NCBI RefSeq assembly: GCF_030643825.1
Contig: NZ_CP101717.1
Span: 248,001 to 312,000 of the forward strand
Reading direction: 5' to 3'
Length of the DNA: 64,000 bases
Origin: Salinispirillum sp. LH 10-3-1
GTDB taxonomy: Bacteria > Pseudomonadota > Gammaproteobacteria > Pseudomonadales > Natronospirillaceae
Numbering within the stretch: the first letter of the stretch is position 1; each line of letters starts with the position of its first letter. Under the pieces are notes generated by a model. The model had not been told where the DNA came from. It was given only the letters and a program-made list of their open reading frames with translations, and did no database searches. This document shows positions 28,475-37,939 of the stretch, in pieces. Position numbers and translations under genes: made by a program.

Positions 28475-29596
28475 ATGTATGTCGGTGTCCCGAAAGAAAT
28501 CAAGAATCACGAATACCGTGTTGGGCTGATCCCAGCGGCAGTGCGCGAGTTGACGGTGGCAGGTCATCAGGTCTTTGTCGAGAACGACGCCGGTGCGGCG
28601 ATCGGCTACAGCAATGAGGACTATGAGGCGGTTGGGGCGACTATTGTGCAGCAGGCGTCGGATGTGTTCGAGCGTGCCGAGATGATCGTTAAAGTAAAGG
28701 AGCCGCAAGCCGAAGAGCGTGCCCTATTGCGTCCGCATCATGTGCTGTTTACCTACTTGCATCTGGCACCCGATGCGCCGCAGCTAAAAGGCCTGATGGA
28801 CAGTGGGGCGACCTGCATAGCTTATGAAACTGTCACCGATGTGCATGGGCGCTTGCCTTTGTTGGCGCCCATGTCGGAAGTGGCGGGGCGTATGGCCGTG
28901 CAAGCGGGCGCACACTGTTTGGAAAAATCCATGGGTGGCAGTGGAATGCTATTGGGCGGTGTACCGGGCGTGGCACCCGCCAAGGTGACTATTGTCGGTG
29001 GTGGTGTGGTGGGGCAAAATGCGCTCGCCATCGCAGTCGGCATGGGAGCACAGGTGACTGTGTTGGACCGCAGTATGGATGTATTGCGGCGTTTAGATCA
29101 GGTTTACAGCAACCGCATTACCACCCTGTTCTCAACCCGTGAAGCCTTGGAAAGCAGTGTGGTGCATTCCGACCTGGTGATCGGTGCCGTACTCATTCCT
29201 GGTGCCGCAGCCCCTAAATTGATCACCCGTGAAATGATCAAAACCATGGCGGCAGGCAGTGTCGTTGTGGATGTCGCCATCGACCAAGGGGGTTGCATGG
29301 AAACTTCGAAGCCGACCACGCACAGCGAGCCGACTTACGTTGTAGACGGGGTGGTGCACTACTGTGTCGCCAATATGCCCGGTGGTGTGGCGCGCACGGC
29401 CACACAGGCGCTGAATAACGCCACCTTGCCCTTTGTGTTACAACTGGCCAATAAAGGCGCGCAGCAAGCGCTGTTGGACAATACGCACCTGCGCAATGGG
29501 CTGAATGTGTACCGTGGTGAAGTAACCTATGCGGAAGTTGCGGAAGCTCGAGGTATGCCGTTTCGTGAGGCTTTAGATGCATTACAAAAAGGATAA
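28475..29596 (+). CDS. ald: alanine dehydrogenase
   Basis: NAD-dependent enzyme interconverting L-alanine with pyruvate and ammonium, 373 aa. Active-site residues R15 (EYRVGL), K75 (VKVKEP) and H96 (TYLHLAPD) match the known family positions. The Rossmann motif GGGVVGQNA is present. A strong ribosome-binding site (GGAGG) precedes the ATG. The Lrp/AsnC regulator follows after 9 bp on the same strand, so regulator and enzyme are cotranscribed. Confidence 0.96.
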   Translation: MYVGVPKEIKNHEYRVGLIPAAVRELTVAGHQVFVENDAGAAIGYSNEDYEAVGATIVQQASDVFERAEMIVKVKEPQAEERALLRPHHVLFTYLHLAPDAPQLKGLMDSGATCIAYETVTDVHGRLPLLAPMSEVAGRMAVQAGAHCLEKSMGGSGMLLGGVPGVAPAKVTIVGGGVVGQNALAIAVGMGAQVTVLDRSMDVLRRLDQVYSNRITTLFSTREALESSVVHSDLVIGAVLIPGAAAPKLITREMIKTMAAGSVVVDVAIDQGGCMETSKPTTHSEPTYVVDGVVHYCVANMPGGVARTATQALNNATLPFVLQLANKGAQQALLDNTHLRNGLNVYRGEVTYAEVAEARGMPFREALDALQKG

Positions 29597-29605
29597 GCGC
29601 TGATC

Positions 29606-30115
29606 ATGCGTATTGTAAAAAAGCCCAGTCGTGAGCTGGATACCATAGATTTGAACATCATCGATGTGCTGCAACGTGATGGTCGTATTTCCTACACGGA
29701 CTTAGCGGCGGAAGTGGGGCTGTCGACTACTCCGTGTTTAGAGCGTGTGAGGCGGCTGGAAGATGCCGGGGTGATTGTCGGCTATCACGCTGACATTAAC
29801 CCGGCGGCGCTGGGCTTAAATCTGCTGGTTTTTTTGGAAGTCAGTCTGCGTTATCAATCTAACCAAGCTTTTGACGACTTCCGTAAGGCTGCGCAAGGTA
29901 TTCCCAATCTATTGGAATGTCATCTGATCTCAGGTTCGTCCGACTACTTACTGAAGCTGCGCTTGACCGATATGTCGGAATATCGCTATACCCTAGGGGA
30001 GATTATCTCGACTTTGCCTGGTATTCAGGAGTCACGCAGCTACATCGTAATGGAAGAGGTAAAGTCGGCATCACCCTATCCGACCGAGCACTCGCGGCGC
30101 AAATTGGCCGAATAG
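29606..30115 (+). CDS. Lrp/AsnC family transcriptional regulator
   Basis: A 169-aa leucine-responsive-type regulator: N-terminal HTH (about 14-60; DLNIIDVLQRDGRISYTDLAAEVGLS in two helices plus recognition helix) and a C-terminal RAM/ASNC ligand-binding domain (about 75-150). Such proteins bind amino acids and control their catabolic genes. The location 9 bp after ald suggests it senses alanine and regulates ald. A target site was not identified. Confidence 0.92.
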   Translation: MRIVKKPSRELDTIDLNIIDVLQRDGRISYTDLAAEVGLSTTPCLERVRRLEDAGVIVGYHADINPAALGLNLLVFLEVSLRYQSNQAFDDFRKAAQGIPNLLECHLISGSSDYLLKLRLTDMSEYRYTLGEIISTLPGIQESRSYIVMEEVKSASPYPTEHSRRKLAE

Positions 30116-30135
30116 CAGATCAACGCAAGCCGGGT

Positions 30136-31149
30136 CTAGGCGTGCCCCGGCGGGTGCAGCAGAGCGACTTCCTCGGCCGGTAAACGAGCACCGTTCATTT
30201 CCACTTTGCGCGCCGCGCAACGGCATGCCAGTTCAGCAGCACGCGGCAGATCCCAGCCTTTGGCCAGTCCGTACAGGATGCCGCCCGCGAAGGTATCGCC
30301 AGCGCCGGTGGTGTTGACCGGGGTGACCTTCGGGGCGGGCACGGTGACGCGACCTTCGGCGGTGATCACATGCGCCCCATCAGCCCCTTCGGTAATGATC
30401 AAATGGCGCGCCAATTTACCGAGTACAGTAATGGCGGTTTCGAGTTCAGTGGTATCGGCCCACGCCAGGGCTTCTTCGTGGTTGCAGATTAGGACTTCTA
30501 CAGGTCGGCTGGCGAACAAGGTGGTGAGCTGCGGTTTGAAAAAGCGCACTATGCCGGGGTCGGCGAAATTCACTACGACGGGGATGTTGGCGTCGTGGGC
30601 GGCCTGCAAAGCGGCGAGGGTAGTTTGATGTGCGGTATCGGTGGTGATCAAATAACTTTCTAAATAAAGCCAGCGTGAACGTCGCAACTTATCCAGCTCG
30701 ACATAGGGCATATCGAGTTCGTCAGTGATGCCGGTGTAGGTGTTCATGGTGCGTTCGGCATCAGGCGTGATCATGACCAGGCAGCGGCCGGTATGCCCTT
30801 TAGCAAGCGCGGCGTTGGGCAGATCAATGCCGGACTGGGCTAGGTCGGCGTGAAAGAAACGGCCAGCTTCGTCATTAGCTACCTTGCAAGCAAAATGGCA
30901 GCGTGCGCCCAGTTGTTGTGCCGTGACGATGGAGTTCGCAGCACTGCCGCCGCCAGCCTGATATACTCGATCCCCTTCTGCATTGAGTGCCACCAGCAGT
31001 TGCTGACGACGGTCAAAATCGATCAGCGTGCGTTCGGCACGCTGTATGCCTAGGCGGGTAAGGAAGTGGTCTTCGACGCAGTATTCTTCGTCAACAATGG
31101 CGTGACCAATAGCGAAGACATCGAATTCAGGGGTACTATTGCCCGACAT
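30136..31149 (-). CDS. PfkB family sugar/nucleoside kinase
   Basis: Cytosolic ribokinase-fold kinase, 337 aa. The first PfkB signature region GGGSAANSIVTAQQLG and the second signature NTTGAGDTFAGGILYG (catalytic Asp and anion hole) are intact. The sequence is of the kind annotated as adenosine kinase in proteobacteria, but sugar specificity cannot be read with certainty. Convergent with the Lrp gene (20 bp) and divergent from mrcB (about 100 bp). It looks like a stand-alone gene. Confidence 0.88.
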   Translation of the reverse strand: MSGNSTPEFDVFAIGHAIVDEEYCVEDHFLTRLGIQRAERTLIDFDRRQQLLVALNAEGDRVYQAGGGSAANSIVTAQQLGARCHFACKVANDEAGRFFHADLAQSGIDLPNAALAKGHTGRCLVMITPDAERTMNTYTGITDELDMPYVELDKLRRSRWLYLESYLITTDTAHQTTLAALQAAHDANIPVVVNFADPGIVRFFKPQLTTLFASRPVEVLICNHEEALAWADTTELETAITVLGKLARHLIITEGADGAHVITAEGRVTVPAPKVTPVNTTGAGDTFAGGILYGLAKGWDLPRAAELACRCAARKVEMNGARLPAEEVALLHPPGHA

Positions 31150-31250
31150 ATTTAGGGTTTCCTGACGAATAGGCGCCTGAGGCAGGTGCAGCCAAAAGGG
31201 CTGCGCATTCTACCCAAGGATAGGTCAGGAACCAAATTTCATGAGGCGTT

Positions 31251-33569
31251 ATGGCTAAAAAAAAGACTCGATGGCGTACCTTTTGGGCTGTTGTCCTTAA
31301 ATTAACCATTGTCGGTAGCATTTTGTTTGCTGCCTTGCTGGTGTATTTGGACTTCTACGTACGTGATCGGTTTGCGCAACATGTCTGGTCTGTGCCCGCC
31401 AAGGTGTATGGAGCACCGCTGGCTCTGTATCAAGGCAGTGGCCAGAGTCAGGACGAAGTGGTGTGGTGGTTGCAGCGTATGGGGTATCGCTCCGTCAATA
31501 CCATCAATGGCCCTGGCGAATACCGCGTGGCGCCTCAGCGTATTGAATTATTCACGCGGGCCTATGATTTCTGGGATGAGCCAGAGACAGCACGGCAACT
31601 CACACTGAACTTCAACAACGATGTGCTTGCCACCCTGATGGATCCGCAGGGAAGGCCGGTGTTATCAGCACGATTAGCGCCGCCCCAGCTAGGTACCATC
31701 TCGCCAGCACACGCCGAGGATCGGGTGTTGGAGCGTCTGGCCACGATGCCGCCAACCCTGGTGGCGGGACTGGTTGCGGTAGAAGATCGGCGTTTCTTTC
31801 AGCACCATGGCATCTCGCCGGTGGCCATCGGGCGCGCGCTGGTGGCTAACTTCCGCTCGGGTCGGGTTGAGCAGGGTGGCAGTACCATTACCCAGCAGCT
31901 TATCAAGAACATGTTTCTTACCGCAGACCAGACGTTGTGGCGTAAGGGCATAGAAGCAATGATGGCGGTGCTGCTTGAATTGCATGTCGATAAAGAAACT
32001 ATTCTCGAAACCTACATGAACCAAGTGTTCATCGCGCAAGATGGTCAGCGTGCGATACATGGCTTCGGGTTGGCGGCGCAATATTTCTATGGCCGACCGC
32101 TGGAAGAGCTTTCGATCAGCCAGCAAGCGACGTTAATTGGCATTCTGCGTGGCCCCAGCTATTACTCGCCGATCCGCAATCCGGAACGCGCGCTGGCACG
32201 TCGCAATGTGATTCTTGATGTCATGGCGGAGCAGCGAATCATTACCGATACGCAACGGCGTGCAGCGCGCGCAGAGCCGCTTGGGTTGAATCCGGGTACT
32301 GGTGAGGGGCCTTATGCTGCCGCGATGGACTTGGTGCGGCGGCAGTTGCGCCTCTGGTATCCCGACGATGTGTTGAATCGTGAAGGTCTGCACATCCATA
32401 CATCGATTGATATTTACGCCCAGGATGTGGCGCAACGGCAGATGCAGGAGTCATTGCAGGCCATAGAGCGCTTGCACCGACTCCCCAATAATCAGTTGCA
32501 AGGTGCCATGGTGCTTATTCACCGCGATTCTGGCGATGTCAGGGCGGTGATTGGCGCGCGCACCAGTGTGCAAGGCGGGTTTAATCGCGCCATGGATGCC
32601 CGCCGGCCCGTCGGGTCATTGCTAAAACCCGCCGTCTACTTGGCAGCACTGGAAACAGGGCGACACTGGCTGATGGACGTCGACGATGGACCAGTAGTGG
32701 TGGCGGCACGCGACGGTACTGAATGGCGACCACAGAACTTTGATCGCACATCGAACGGCATGGTACCCATGTGGGAGGCTATGTCGCGCTCATACAACCA
32801 AGCGGCGGCGCGAGTCGGTATGGAAACCGGCTTAGGTGAAGTGCTGCGGAGTATTGAACGGTTGGGTTATAGCGGTCGTTTGCCGGTGGTGCCCGCCGTT
32901 ATTCTCGGCGCGGTCGACATGAGCCCCTATGAGGTCGCACAAATTTATCAGCCTGTGTTCTCAGATGGCTTTCGCGCACCGCTCAAAGCCATTACGGCGG
33001 TAACCACTGCCGACCAAGAGGTACTGAACCAGTTTAATATCCGCACACAACAGGTTATTGCGCCGCCCGATGCCCAAGCGATGCAGTCCGCCTTGCAGCT
33101 TGCCGTGCGTGAAGGTACGGGCCGCTACGCCACCAGTGTGTTGAATCCCGGGTTGCGCCCAGCCGGTAAGACCGGCACCAGTGATCAACAGCGCGACAGC
33201 TGGTTTGCCGGTGAGGCGGGCGAATTAATGGCGGTGGTTTGGGTTGGGGTAGACAACAATACCCCAATGCCCATTACCGGCAGCACAGGGGCATTAAGAG
33301 TTTGGACACACACCATGGCACAGCTCGCGCACAGCAGCTACGACGCCAAACCGTTGCATTCCAGCTTACGATGGGTAAGTTGGCACCCTGATCAACCCGG
33401 TCGTTATTGGTTGGGTGACTGCCATGCGTTTCGCATTGCCGTTCCACAGGCGGTTGCCGTGGCGCAGGCGCAGCGCACCTGTCAAGGTAGCAGTGATCAG
33501 CTAACGGGCGAACATGCCCCGGACGATAATCGAAGGAGAGGATGGGGATGGCTCGATCGAATATTCTAA
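31251..33569 (+). CDS. mrcB: penicillin-binding protein 1B (bifunctional glycosyltransferase/transpeptidase)
   Basis: Class A PBP of 772 aa that polymerises and cross-links peptidoglycan at the inner membrane. Layout: cytosolic basic start MAKKKTRWR, transmembrane helix (about 10-32), UB2H-type domain, then glycosyltransferase with VEDRRFFQHHGISP and QGGSTITQQLIKN (about 180-220). The transpeptidase has SxxK in GSLLKPAVY (Ser about 456), SYN (about 513) and KTGTS (about 640). UB2H identifies it as PBP1B, whose activator is LpoB. Its 3' end overlaps the following TPR lipoprotein gene by about 22-28 bp. Confidence 0.95.
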   Translation: MAKKKTRWRTFWAVVLKLTIVGSILFAALLVYLDFYVRDRFAQHVWSVPAKVYGAPLALYQGSGQSQDEVVWWLQRMGYRSVNTINGPGEYRVAPQRIELFTRAYDFWDEPETARQLTLNFNNDVLATLMDPQGRPVLSARLAPPQLGTISPAHAEDRVLERLATMPPTLVAGLVAVEDRRFFQHHGISPVAIGRALVANFRSGRVEQGGSTITQQLIKNMFLTADQTLWRKGIEAMMAVLLELHVDKETILETYMNQVFIAQDGQRAIHGFGLAAQYFYGRPLEELSISQQATLIGILRGPSYYSPIRNPERALARRNVILDVMAEQRIITDTQRRAARAEPLGLNPGTGEGPYAAAMDLVRRQLRLWYPDDVLNREGLHIHTSIDIYAQDVAQRQMQESLQAIERLHRLPNNQLQGAMVLIHRDSGDVRAVIGARTSVQGGFNRAMDARRPVGSLLKPAVYLAALETGRHWLMDVDDGPVVVAARDGTEWRPQNFDRTSNGMVPMWEAMSRSYNQAAARVGMETGLGEVLRSIERLGYSGRLPVVPAVILGAVDMSPYEVAQIYQPVFSDGFRAPLKAITAVTTADQEVLNQFNIRTQQVIAPPDAQAMQSALQLAVREGTGRYATSVLNPGLRPAGKTGTSDQQRDSWFAGEAGELMAVVWVGVDNNTPMPITGSTGALRVWTHTMAQLAHSSYDAKPLHSSLRWVSWHPDQPGRYWLGDCHAFRIAVPQAVAVAQAQRTCQGSSDQLTGEHAPDDNRRRGWGWLDRIF

Positions 33570-33925
33570 ATGTCGTTTTATTGTTCGGGCTTTTGGTGTT
33601 GGTGGCCTGCGCCACAGTATTGCCCGAACCGGAGCCAGTGGAACCAGCGCCGGAAGACCCGCGCCTCTCGGTGGTTCAGGAGTTGCAGCGGCAAGCCGTC
33701 GTGCGGGTGCAGCAAGGGGAGTATCTACCGGCCATTTCTTTGCTGGAGCGTGCCGTGCAGATTAAACCTGATGAGATAGGAAATTACATTCTCTTAGCAC
33801 GGGCGCACACCCTGCGGGGTGATCCAGACCAAGCACGTGCCGCCTTGCAACGTGGTCAACTATACGCCCATCCTGGATCAGCAGATGCGGCGCGCATTGA
33901 GCACCTGCTAAACCGCCCGGAGTAA
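33548..33925 (+). CDS. TPR-containing lipoprotein downstream of mrcB
   Basis: A 125-aa predicted lipoprotein: signal peptide with lipobox LVAC, a Pro/Glu-rich linker (EPEPVEPAPEDPR), then about two tetratricopeptide-like repeats (RVQQGEYLPAISLLERAVQI, HTLRGDPDQARAALQRG). ATG 33548 lies 9 nt after AGGAG and is preferred to ATG 33542 (3 nt). It overlaps the end of mrcB, so it is cotranslated. Position and lipid anchor suggest an accessory role with PBP1B; it is not recognisably LpoB. The function is inferred from context only. Confidence 0.8.
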   Translation: MARSNILNVVLLFGLLVLVACATVLPEPEPVEPAPEDPRLSVVQELQRQAVVRVQQGEYLPAISLLERAVQIKPDEIGNYILLARAHTLRGDPDQARAALQRGQLYAHPGSADAARIEHLLNRPE

Positions 33926-34014
33926 CGGAATCTTCAAGCCCAGCATGCAATGGCCGCTAACTGTTCTAGAATGATAATAAAAGCATACCGTCGGTGGGCG
34001 GGCATGGAGCCTCG

Positions 34015-34254
34015 ATGATTACAATACGGCGCTACTTCGATACCTTAGAAGCCGAACTGGCACGCGGCCGTCTCGAAGCAGAGGGCATAGTGGCCAGTGT
34101 CACCAATGGTGCATTGCAGAACATCAGCCACGCTATGGTGGAGGTGAATCTTCAAGTCGGTGAAGACGACCTACAGCGTGCAGAAGATGTGCTGCAGGAA
34201 ATGGAATCTGGCGCTGTTGATTTGGGCGACTATTTGCCATTCGATGAGGCCTGA
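34015..34254 (+). CDS. DUF2007 domain protein
   Basis: A 79-aa protein with the DUF2007 fold (putative signal-transducing or interaction module). Characteristic pieces are TIRRYFDTLEAELARGRLEAEGI and the C-terminal EVNLQVGEDDLQRAEDVL. The start at 34015 has GGAG 5 nt upstream; the open frame to 33994 is ignored. The biochemical role is unknown. Confidence 0.8.
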   Translation: MITIRRYFDTLEAELARGRLEAEGIVASVTNGALQNISHAMVEVNLQVGEDDLQRAEDVLQEMESGAVDLGDYLPFDEA

Positions 34255-34270
34255 TAAATTGTTTCGCGCG

Positions 34271-34323
34271 GTAGGAGGCCAGCCCTCTGGCCGAATTTAG
34301 GGCGGGTATGAATACCCGCCCTA
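34271..34323 (+). repeat. REP-like dispersed repeat, copy 2, with adjoining perfect palindrome
   Basis: 34271-34295 repeats the GTAGGAGGCCAG...CTGGCCGAA unit. Directly after it, TAGGGCGGGTAT (34298-34309) and ATACCCGCCCTA (34312-34323) form a perfect 12-bp inverted repeat with a 2-nt centre. A related, degraded pair occurs at 59873-59930. Confidence 0.75.
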
Positions 34324-34359
34324 CGGTCCAATTGGCCGAATATAGCAATAGCCAAAAAC

Positions 34360-34602
34360 TCAGTGCGTTAAGGTGTTATCGCTCGGGTCATCACCGTCGA
34401 GCCAGAACGCCGGCTTAGAAAACGCCTGTTCAATTTGTCGCGCCAGATCATCAGAAATGTGCAAATGGCTGCCTTGGCGCAGCATTGCACTCATGACCTT
34501 CGGCTCCTTGCCCAAACAATACGCCAATTCTTCCGGGCCGATGGCGTTCTCTTCCAACAGCTCATATACGTGTGAACGGCGAGTGGTATCCAATTGACCC
34601 AT
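34360..34602 (-). CDS. small HTH-like protein of unknown role
   Basis: An 80-aa protein starting at ATG 34602, with GGAGG 6 nt upstream; the 5' extension to 34671 is rejected. Helices resemble a compact helix-turn-helix (HVYELLEENAIGPEELAYCLG, then VMSAMLRQG). The C-terminal ARQIEQAFSKPAFWLDG recalls the end of XRE-type repressor domains (AREIEQ...GWLD). It is probably a DNA-binding protein of unknown target. It lies between DUF2007 (convergent) and the M16 peptidase (divergent). Confidence 0.6.
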   Translation of the reverse strand: MGQLDTTRRSHVYELLEENAIGPEELAYCLGKEPKVMSAMLRQGSHLHISDDLARQIEQAFSKPAFWLDGDDPSDNTLTH

Positions 34603-34787
34603 AAGGCACCTCCGAACAACAAGGGGGGCAGAACCGATCTGCCTGATAGTAGTTATGGCTGCTACGAGCAAAAAAGTCCAGCGGCCTGATTATTTGACGC
34701 ATGATTTACACCTAGGCGCAGGTTATGTCAATCCAGACACTGGTCTACAATGATTCTTTTTTTGCAGTGCTTGATAGAGGAATGTAC

Positions 34788-37691
34788 ATGGCGCAACACC
34801 ACACCGAATATCGCCAGACTTGGCTGCTACGCAAAGGTTACGCTGGCCGGGCGCAATGGGTTCGTGCGCTGCTTATAGTCGCTACTGTTGTGGTCGGTGG
34901 TTGTGCCGGTTTAGGCGGTGTGCCCAGCCTACCACTCCCCAATAACTTCACTGATGGGCCGGTTCATTATGAGCTCGATCCGTTGGTCAGCGAGCGCACC
35001 CTGAGCAACGGCGTCCGGGCAGTGGTAAAAAGCCTACCTGACAACGGCGCGCGTCCACGCATAGAGATTCGCCTGCGTGTGGCGGCCGGCTCTGCACAGG
35101 AGCTTGAGTCCGAGCGGGGCTTAGCACACTTTGTGGAGCATATGGCGTTCAACGGCACTGCATCCTTCCCGCGTAATGACATCATTCGCTTCTTTGAAGC
35201 CGCTGGCATGACCTTTGGCCAAGACATCAATGCCTATACCGGCTTCAATGAAACCGTATATATGTTGTCTATTCCGCGCGATCAACCAGCGCTGCTGGAT
35301 ACCGCCATGCAACTGCTGGCCGAGTGGGCTGAGGCGATTACCTTTGACCCTGCAGCCGTCGTCCGGGAAAGAGGGGTGATATTGGAAGAGTGGCGGGCGG
35401 CCGGGTATGCTGGTGAGGAGCCTATCTGGCTGCAGCATCACCGTTTGCTGCACGAGGGCTCCTTGTATGCCCAGCGCTATCCCATTGGCGTCCGCGAGGT
35501 GTTCGAGTTTGCGACCACCGAGCAACTGCGCGGTTATTACGATCGCTGGTATCGTCCAGAATTGATGACGGTGGTGGTCAGTGGGGTGGTCGACAGCGAT
35601 GCGATTTTGGCGGGCTTGGAGTCTGGAATTGGCCAGTTTGAGGCACGCACCCCAGCACCTCAACCCGTTGTTTCTAAAACGCCTTGGCATCGCGACACGC
35701 GTTACCAAGTTCTGCAAGACAACAACAGCGCGCAGACGGCCATAGTACTCAAGGAAGTATTGCCTCCCATTGATTATCAACAACGTACGGACGTTCTGTC
35801 CGGCCTGCAATCCGGATTGATGATGCAGGTATTGAACACTCGGCTCACTCGTTTATCAAACACCTTAGGTAGCCCGTTGCTGAGTAGCCAGGTATTGCAA
35901 GACCGTTTGGTCGACCGTAAGCAGGTGATGGGGGTGCGCATTGTGGCGCGCGAAGGCGCAGAGCAAGAGGCGCTGAAATTGCTGGCGGAGGAGACCGAGC
36001 GCCTGCGTCGCCACGGCATGACCCAGGACGAGCTAGATACGGCATTTGCCATCATGATGGGTGAGTACAACAACCTGGCGCGTTTCTTGGCAGGGGCGAC
36101 GTCGGACGTGCATGCCAATGTATTGCTCAGTCTGTTGAATCTGCAACTGCCGCCCACGACCTTCGAGGCGCTAAGTCGGGCTGAGCAAGCCCTGTTTGCC
36201 GAGTTAACGTTGGCCGACATCAACGCCTATATCGCCGCCGTGTTAGACCCTCCGAATCAGGTCGTCGCGGCCTTTCTGACGGCGTCAGCGGCGGACCGGT
36301 TAGCGTGGCAGAAGCGTGATTTGCGCACCACAGTTGAGCACGCAAGGCAGACTGATTTACTGCCTCCGGCTGCGGTCATCGGAGCTACGGATGCACTGCC
36401 AGCGGCCAGCCAACCGGGTTGGATCACGGAGCAGAATGCGGATGTTGAGAACGGCCTAATCTATTGGCAACTCAGCAATGGGTTGACGGCGGTCATCTAT
36501 CCTACCGACCTCGAACGCGACAAAGTCTATCTGCGCTTCATCGGCTTAGGTGGGCAGATGGCCATTGACCAAACACTGGTGCCAGCCGTCAATATGCTCA
36601 GCACCATCAGTGTGCAGCAGGGCGCACTTGGTCGGGATGGCGTGGATTTGGATGCCTTTATGCGCAGCAATGAAATCGGGCTGAATATGAATTTGGGTAT
36701 ATCGCGTTTTAGCTTGGAAGTCAGCGCTCCCAATGCCCAGCTCGACAGTGCCGTACTGCTGTTAACGGAGTTGCTGACCCGTGAGGGCGCAGACCCCGTG
36801 GTGCTGGCGAATCAGCAACAGCGCTTCGTCCAGTCGTACCGTAATCACGAACAGACGCCCACAGGACGCTTCAGTGGTGCTGTTGATGCTATGCTCTATG
36901 GTAACCAGACGCCATTTCGCCGCACCACAGCGGCTGATTTCGCTGCCGTAACAGAAGAGCAGATACTCGCTGCGCAGCAACTGCTCACCAGCAGCCAAAC
37001 CGGCTACGTACTCTTTATCGTGGGTGACGTAGATACCGACGCGTTAGACCAGGCGCTGACGGCCCATCTGGCAGGTGTACCCTTGGCATCGCCCGACGCC
37101 GTGAGTTGGTCTAACGGTGCAGCGGAGTGGCAAAACGATAAGGTGGTGCACACCGACAATCCGAATGACCGGGCTGAAATTACACGCTATTACTCTACCC
37201 GTGCTGTGCCCTTTAGCTTAATGCACTATTCGGCCAACCGTGTACTGAATGAATTGCTCAGTACACGGCTGATGGAAGTGGTCCGGGAAGACAGTGGACT
37301 GGCCTACCACATCGAGGCGCGAACCCTGTGGTCGCTGCCCCAGCGTGAGCAACGCTTGAATTTTATCCATTTCAGTACCGATCCAGCGCGCCGCGACGAA
37401 GCAGAAAGTTTGGTGGATGAGGTATTAAGCACGCTGCGCACGCGACCCTTTACCACTCAAGAAGTGGCTGAAGCGCGCGCTCGCCTGGTCAACAGTGACC
37501 AGGATGTACGTAGTCGGAATCGTGGTTTATTGAACGAAATGGACTGGTTACTTAATTTTGATGAGCCTTTGTCCTATTTTGATAAGCCTGAGCGATATTA
37601 CGGCGGTGTTACGGCGGAGCTGGTGAACAGTTTGGCCGTGCAATTCTATTTGGAGGCTGATCGCTTTACGGCCATTCACACCACCGAATAA
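34788..37691 (+). CDS. M16 family zinc metallopeptidase, lipoprotein
   Basis: Pitrilysin/insulinase-type protease of 967 aa with two M16 halves. The active half has the inverted zinc motif HxxEH as HFVEHMAFNGT (about 115-119) and a downstream Glu in VILEEWRAA. The second half lacks HxxEH, as expected. The N-terminus is a lipoprotein signal with lipobox VVGGC, so the enzyme is probably periplasmic or outer-membrane anchored. Start 34788 has GAGG 7 nt upstream; 34725 and 34782 are less likely. It may degrade small peptides in the envelope. The hairpin at 37702 probably ends it. Confidence 0.9.
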   Translation: MAQHHTEYRQTWLLRKGYAGRAQWVRALLIVATVVVGGCAGLGGVPSLPLPNNFTDGPVHYELDPLVSERTLSNGVRAVVKSLPDNGARPRIEIRLRVAAGSAQELESERGLAHFVEHMAFNGTASFPRNDIIRFFEAAGMTFGQDINAYTGFNETVYMLSIPRDQPALLDTAMQLLAEWAEAITFDPAAVVRERGVILEEWRAAGYAGEEPIWLQHHRLLHEGSLYAQRYPIGVREVFEFATTEQLRGYYDRWYRPELMTVVVSGVVDSDAILAGLESGIGQFEARTPAPQPVVSKTPWHRDTRYQVLQDNNSAQTAIVLKEVLPPIDYQQRTDVLSGLQSGLMMQVLNTRLTRLSNTLGSPLLSSQVLQDRLVDRKQVMGVRIVAREGAEQEALKLLAEETERLRRHGMTQDELDTAFAIMMGEYNNLARFLAGATSDVHANVLLSLLNLQLPPTTFEALSRAEQALFAELTLADINAYIAAVLDPPNQVVAAFLTASAADRLAWQKRDLRTTVEHARQTDLLPPAAVIGATDALPAASQPGWITEQNADVENGLIYWQLSNGLTAVIYPTDLERDKVYLRFIGLGGQMAIDQTLVPAVNMLSTISVQQGALGRDGVDLDAFMRSNEIGLNMNLGISRFSLEVSAPNAQLDSAVLLLTELLTREGADPVVLANQQQRFVQSYRNHEQTPTGRFSGAVDAMLYGNQTPFRRTTAADFAAVTEEQILAAQQLLTSSQTGYVLFIVGDVDTDALDQALTAHLAGVPLASPDAVSWSNGAAEWQNDKVVHTDNPNDRAEITRYYSTRAVPFSLMHYSANRVLNELLSTRLMEVVREDSGLAYHIEARTLWSLPQREQRLNFIHFSTDPARRDEAESLVDEVLSTLRTRPFTTQEVAEARARLVNSDQDVRSRNRGLLNEMDWLLNFDEPLSYFDKPERYYGGVTAELVNSLAVQFYLEADRFTAIHTTE

Positions 37692-37701
37692 GGCGTTGGT
37701 C

Positions 37702-37720
37702 GGTAGCCCTATGGGCTACC
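37702..37720 (+). terminator. hairpin after the M16 peptidase gene
   Basis: GGTAGCCC-tat-GGGCTACC, a perfect 8-bp stem 10 bp after the stop codon. There is no T-run, so termination efficiency is doubtful. Confidence 0.45.
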
Positions 37721-37828
37721 TGTCCCGCTATTTCGGAGCGCCTGCCACACCACCCTTTCCCCTGCGGCATTAATCTTTTGGCAATGCTCCTCATTGCCTG
37801 TGTTGTGCACACAAAGTGAATAACCACC

Positions 37829-37874
37829 TTGACGACCGTTGACCCCGAACGTATGTTTCAAACAACTGTTTGAA
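37829..37874 (+). promoter_or_regulatory. promoter with overlapping PsrA-like operator upstream of fadE
   Basis: -35 TTGACG (37829-37834), 17-bp spacer, -10 TATGTT (37852-37857). Starting on the last base of the -10 is the perfect inverted repeat TTCAAACA-ac-TGTTTGAA (37857-37874). It contains CAAAC-N4-GTTTG, which fits the consensus (G/C)AAAC-N2-4-GTTT(G/C) reported for PsrA, a fatty-acid-responsive TetR regulator of pseudomonads. The geometry suggests repression relieved by long-chain fatty acids. No psrA gene is in the window. Confidence 0.6.
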
Positions 37875-37939
37875 TACGGTGTCAGATGCCTCTGTGGGCT
37901 GCTGACCCACTCATTGGATAAGATCAAGAGGTCTGTACC

